Shown here one piece after another: positions 62,288 to 64,000 of a stretch of DNA of 64,000 bases (positions are counted from its first letter, which is position 1; the number at the start of each line of letters is the position of its first letter). Where the stretch lies: the NCBI RefSeq assembly GCF_004217555.1, contig NZ_SHKW01000003.1, positions 1-64,000 of the forward strand, read 5' to 3'. Under the pieces are notes generated by a model. It made no database searches, was not told the DNA's origin, and was given only the letters and a program-made list of their open reading frames with translations. The stretch comes from Edaphobacter modestus (lineage in GTDB: Bacteria; Acidobacteriota; Terriglobia; Terriglobales; Acidobacteriaceae). The translations under genes and the position numbers were made by a program.

Positions 62288-62583
62288 GCGAGTTCTTCCA
62301 GGCGGAGAACTGACGCAAAGGTTGGATGGGGCAAGTGACTTCCACACACACACCGGAAGACATGTGACGCATCTTCGCCGCACTCGATAAATCGTTCTGT
62401 TTCCCGATAGGCTCTTTCGCATTTAGGATGGCGAGCTTCTGCAGACTCGTTGCGCCATCTATTGGGTGAGGTAGTCATCATTCTCCATTCGGCATTTCGA
62501 TTGAAATGCTTTGATCGGATCGGTGTTGGCAAACGTATTGCCCCAAACTTGTGCTTTTTGCTCTCCCGGTGTTGCGTTGCCAT
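62284..62583 (-). CDS. small Cys-containing protein coupled to the receiver gene
   Basis: 99 residues from ATG 62583, which has AGGAGG upstream, or about 65 from ATGs at 62481/62478. The C-terminal part (HPKCERAYRETERFIECGED, then HVFRCVCGSHLPHP) has four Cys plus His residues that could form a zinc site. The stop overlaps the receiver start (ATGA). The first ~35 codons fall in a region that is duplicated upstream of the sigma factor at 63.4 kb, so the true start may be the internal ATG. Confidence 0.5.
   Translation of the reverse strand: MATQHRESKKHKFGAIRLPTPIRSKHFNRNAEWRMMTTSPNRWRNESAEARHPKCERAYRETERFIECGEDASHVFRCVCGSHLPHPTFASVLRLEELA
62492..62509. promoter_or_regulatory. dyad GCATTTC-N4-GAAATGC (copy 1)
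   Basis: GCATTTCGATTGAAATGC is a near-perfect 18-bp dyad. An almost identical dyad (GCATTTCTATCGAAATGC) lies at 63467-63484 in the diverged copy of this region upstream of the ECF sigma gene. A second shared element, CCTGGATTCAGG (near 62589-62600), matches the core of the palindrome at 63565-63588. Confidence 0.5.
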
Positions 62584-62757
62584 GCACCTCCTGGATTCAG
62601 GTACAGCCCCGTGGGGACTCCTCGATGCACGAGCACTTCGTTATAGCGATAAGCCACTGGTCCACGGTTAGCAAGGCAATTCTTCGCATCATTATTGCCA
62701 TCTGAGGTATGCCTCTCGATTGCGTCCCGTGCCCTTCTCCGCAGGTGGCCGTGCCAG

Positions 62758-63381
62758 CTACAAAGTCATATATTCTTCAGGGCACAAGCTTTTGCGTAAA
62801 AGCTTTCTGGCGCGCAACAAACGAGACTTAGTCGCGGCAACAGAAATGCCTGCGAGTTCGGCGACTTCCTTTACCGAACGATCATTGGATTGATGAATCT
62901 CAACCACAGTTCGCAGAGTGGGCTGTAGACGGCAAATTGCTCGCCTTAAGTGCTCTCCTCTTTCGTGCCTTGCATAAAGCTCTTCAACGTTCTTCGTTTG
63001 ATCTGCAATCTCCCAATGCTGCCAGGTATCACCATCCGTAATGTCCATAGAAGTCTCAGGGCGAGCACGTTTCCTTCGAAGAATCATCAACGACGAATTG
63101 ATCGCAATACGCGTCAGCCAAGTCGAGAATTTTGCCCTGCCATCGAAAGTGTTCAAATGTACATAGGCCTTCATCCACGCGTCCTGAATCGCGTCTTCTG
63201 CATCGTCTCGGCTCCCCGTGATCCGATAAGCCACTTTGAACGCTACATGCGAATGCCGATTCCACAACTCCACAAACGCGGGGTGATCCCTTAACTTGGC
63301 CATCCCCACAAGTACTCCATCGCTTGCGGCAGCCATGAGGAGTTTCACGCTGAATTCTTCTTGCGACCTGCAAATATTCAT
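62758..63381 (-). CDS. ECF-type RNA polymerase sigma factor
   Basis: 207 residues; a start at the second in-frame ATG is also possible. Region 2 is FVELWNRHSHVAFKVAYRIT with DDAEDAIQDAWMKAYVHL; region 4 is LQPTLRTVVEIHQSNDRSVK with VAELAGISVAATKSRLLRAR. No anti-sigma gene is adjacent, and the partner may be elsewhere. The upstream DNA carries two palindromes that also occur ahead of the receiver operon at 62.5 kb, so both loci may be controlled together or derive from one duplication. Confidence 0.88.
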   Translation of the reverse strand: MNICRSQEEFSVKLLMAAASDGVLVGMAKLRDHPAFVELWNRHSHVAFKVAYRITGSRDDAEDAIQDAWMKAYVHLNTFDGRAKFSTWLTRIAINSSLMILRRKRARPETSMDITDGDTWQHWEIADQTKNVEELYARHERGEHLRRAICRLQPTLRTVVEIHQSNDRSVKEVAELAGISVAATKSRLLRARKLLRKSLCPEEYMTL

Positions 63382-63466
63382 AAGTTCCTTTCTGTAGATC
63401 TGTGCAAATGCAACAAAGAATAAGGGACGGTTGAGGGTCGAATCCCCCGCTCAGCATCCAGCATTC

Positions 63467-63588
63467 GCATTTCTATCGAAATGCCATTATCAGAATGCGG
63501 GTTGGAAAGCGGATTGAAAATCCCCAGACTGCCGCATTTTGCTTTCCCTGTTTTGCGCTGTCCTGCGATACCTGAATTCAGGTATCGC
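63467..63588. promoter_or_regulatory. two dyads upstream of the ECF sigma gene (copy 2)
   Basis: GCATTTCTATCGAAATGC (63467-63484) is near-perfect. At 63565-63588 a perfect 24-bp palindrome has half-site GCGATACCTGAA followed by its exact reverse complement. They lie 86-207 bp upstream of the sigma-factor ATG. Both motifs have counterparts at 62492-62509 and 62589-62600. A dimeric repressor or activator is the likely reader. Confidence 0.55.
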
Positions 63589-64000
63589 CCCTGGAATCCT
63601 CGATACACGGTCAGAGCGCCTGCGACCTGTATCTGAAGTAGAGGGTTTCACTCTATGCGCGTTTTCGATCCCATCAGAATTGGCCGCACGTGGATACCTA
63701 CCTAGTTCCGTTGAGTGCGCGCGGCGAACCGCTGGTTATGAGGAGGCCGCGTTAGCTTCGGGCCACGATGCGCCGGAAGTGGTCGAATTTCCGGTCGCGG
63801 GAATGGAACCTGAATGAAGCGGTGGGATGTGAGTTTTGGGTATCCGCCACGTCAAGCTACTTGACAACTGTTGGGGCAGCCGTCAGGCAAGGTAGCTGCG
63901 ACGGCGCCCTGGGCATCTCTGGCTTGGGCGAACACCGAGTCAGCTTATCGCTTTCTTCGGCAACGATCGGATCTTGGCATTCATCGGAGGCGAATGATGC
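63589..64000. other. terminal ~400 bp, no gene recognised
   Basis: Short frames on both strands without ribosome-binding site or family match. A plus-strand stretch ending HDAPEVVEFPVAGMEPE at 63817 is open but has no support. The window ends before the next gene. Confidence 0.35.

Overview
The window looks like a chromosomal segment of a soil acidobacterium (Acidobacteriota, Terriglobia type). This is an inference from gene style, not from a marker gene. The supports are a propeller-type sensor kinase with Y_Y_Y and HisKA_3 domains next to a NarL-type regulator, a Tat-exported DUF1080 protein, a DoxX/SigJ pair, an acidobacterial-type NDH-2 start, large FUSC efflux genes, and many decayed gene fragments at recombination joints. 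No rRNA, tRNA or CRISPR array was seen.

Layout. 1-8.5 kb: the 5' part of glycogen phosphorylase (minus), a joint where an NDH-2 start is fused to the tail of a DHA2 exporter, a SigJ-like ECF sigma factor whose ribosome-binding site lies in a perfect hairpin, a DoxX protein, and a two-component pair. 8.5-13.4 kb: small regulators, an IS30 remnant, a DUF1080 protein and a carboxypeptidase-regulatory-like protein. 13.4-36 kb is a plasmid- or ICE-like accessory island. It holds a PRTRC-type ThiF gene, a four-gene tandem tyrosine-recombinase element that appears to have landed in thiF (a second thiF 3' end lies on its far side), PRTRC protein E, a RES toxin/antitoxin pair, a MoxR ATPase / unknown / metallopeptidase-VWA operon with RNase H and Gp157 genes, an ATPase/DUF4276 pair that resembles two-gene phage-defence modules, transposon borders, an intact IS3 element and a helicase cut by it. 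36-37 kb is a gene graveyard with DnaE2 and bacteriophytochrome fragments.

37-43 kb is a minus-strand operon: isochorismatase-like hydrolase, YtcJ-like amidohydrolase, aquaporin, glyoxalase-fold protein and Alginate_exp porin. It looks like an uptake and hydrolysis unit for a small amide or similar substrate. 43.5-51.6 kb encodes a 2011-residue protein that joins a degenerate kinase, a STAND ATPase, GAF and two PAS domains to a sigma-54 activator. It is followed by a STAS protein and a second sigma-54 activator with two Fis helix-turn-helices. That second pair sits behind a good -24/-12 promoter and a perfect 15-bp inverted repeat. A still better -24/-12 promoter precedes poxB (52.5 kb), which leads into a TolC/YtcA/HlyD/FUSC efflux operon. 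The likely theme for 43-59 kb is sigma-54-controlled overflow metabolism and efflux under a large intracellular sensor.

59.6-64 kb holds a decayed DDE transposase, an orphan gene, a receiver-domain protein coupled to a small Cys-containing protein, and an ECF sigma factor. The regions upstream of these last two loci are diverged copies of each other and share two dyad motifs.
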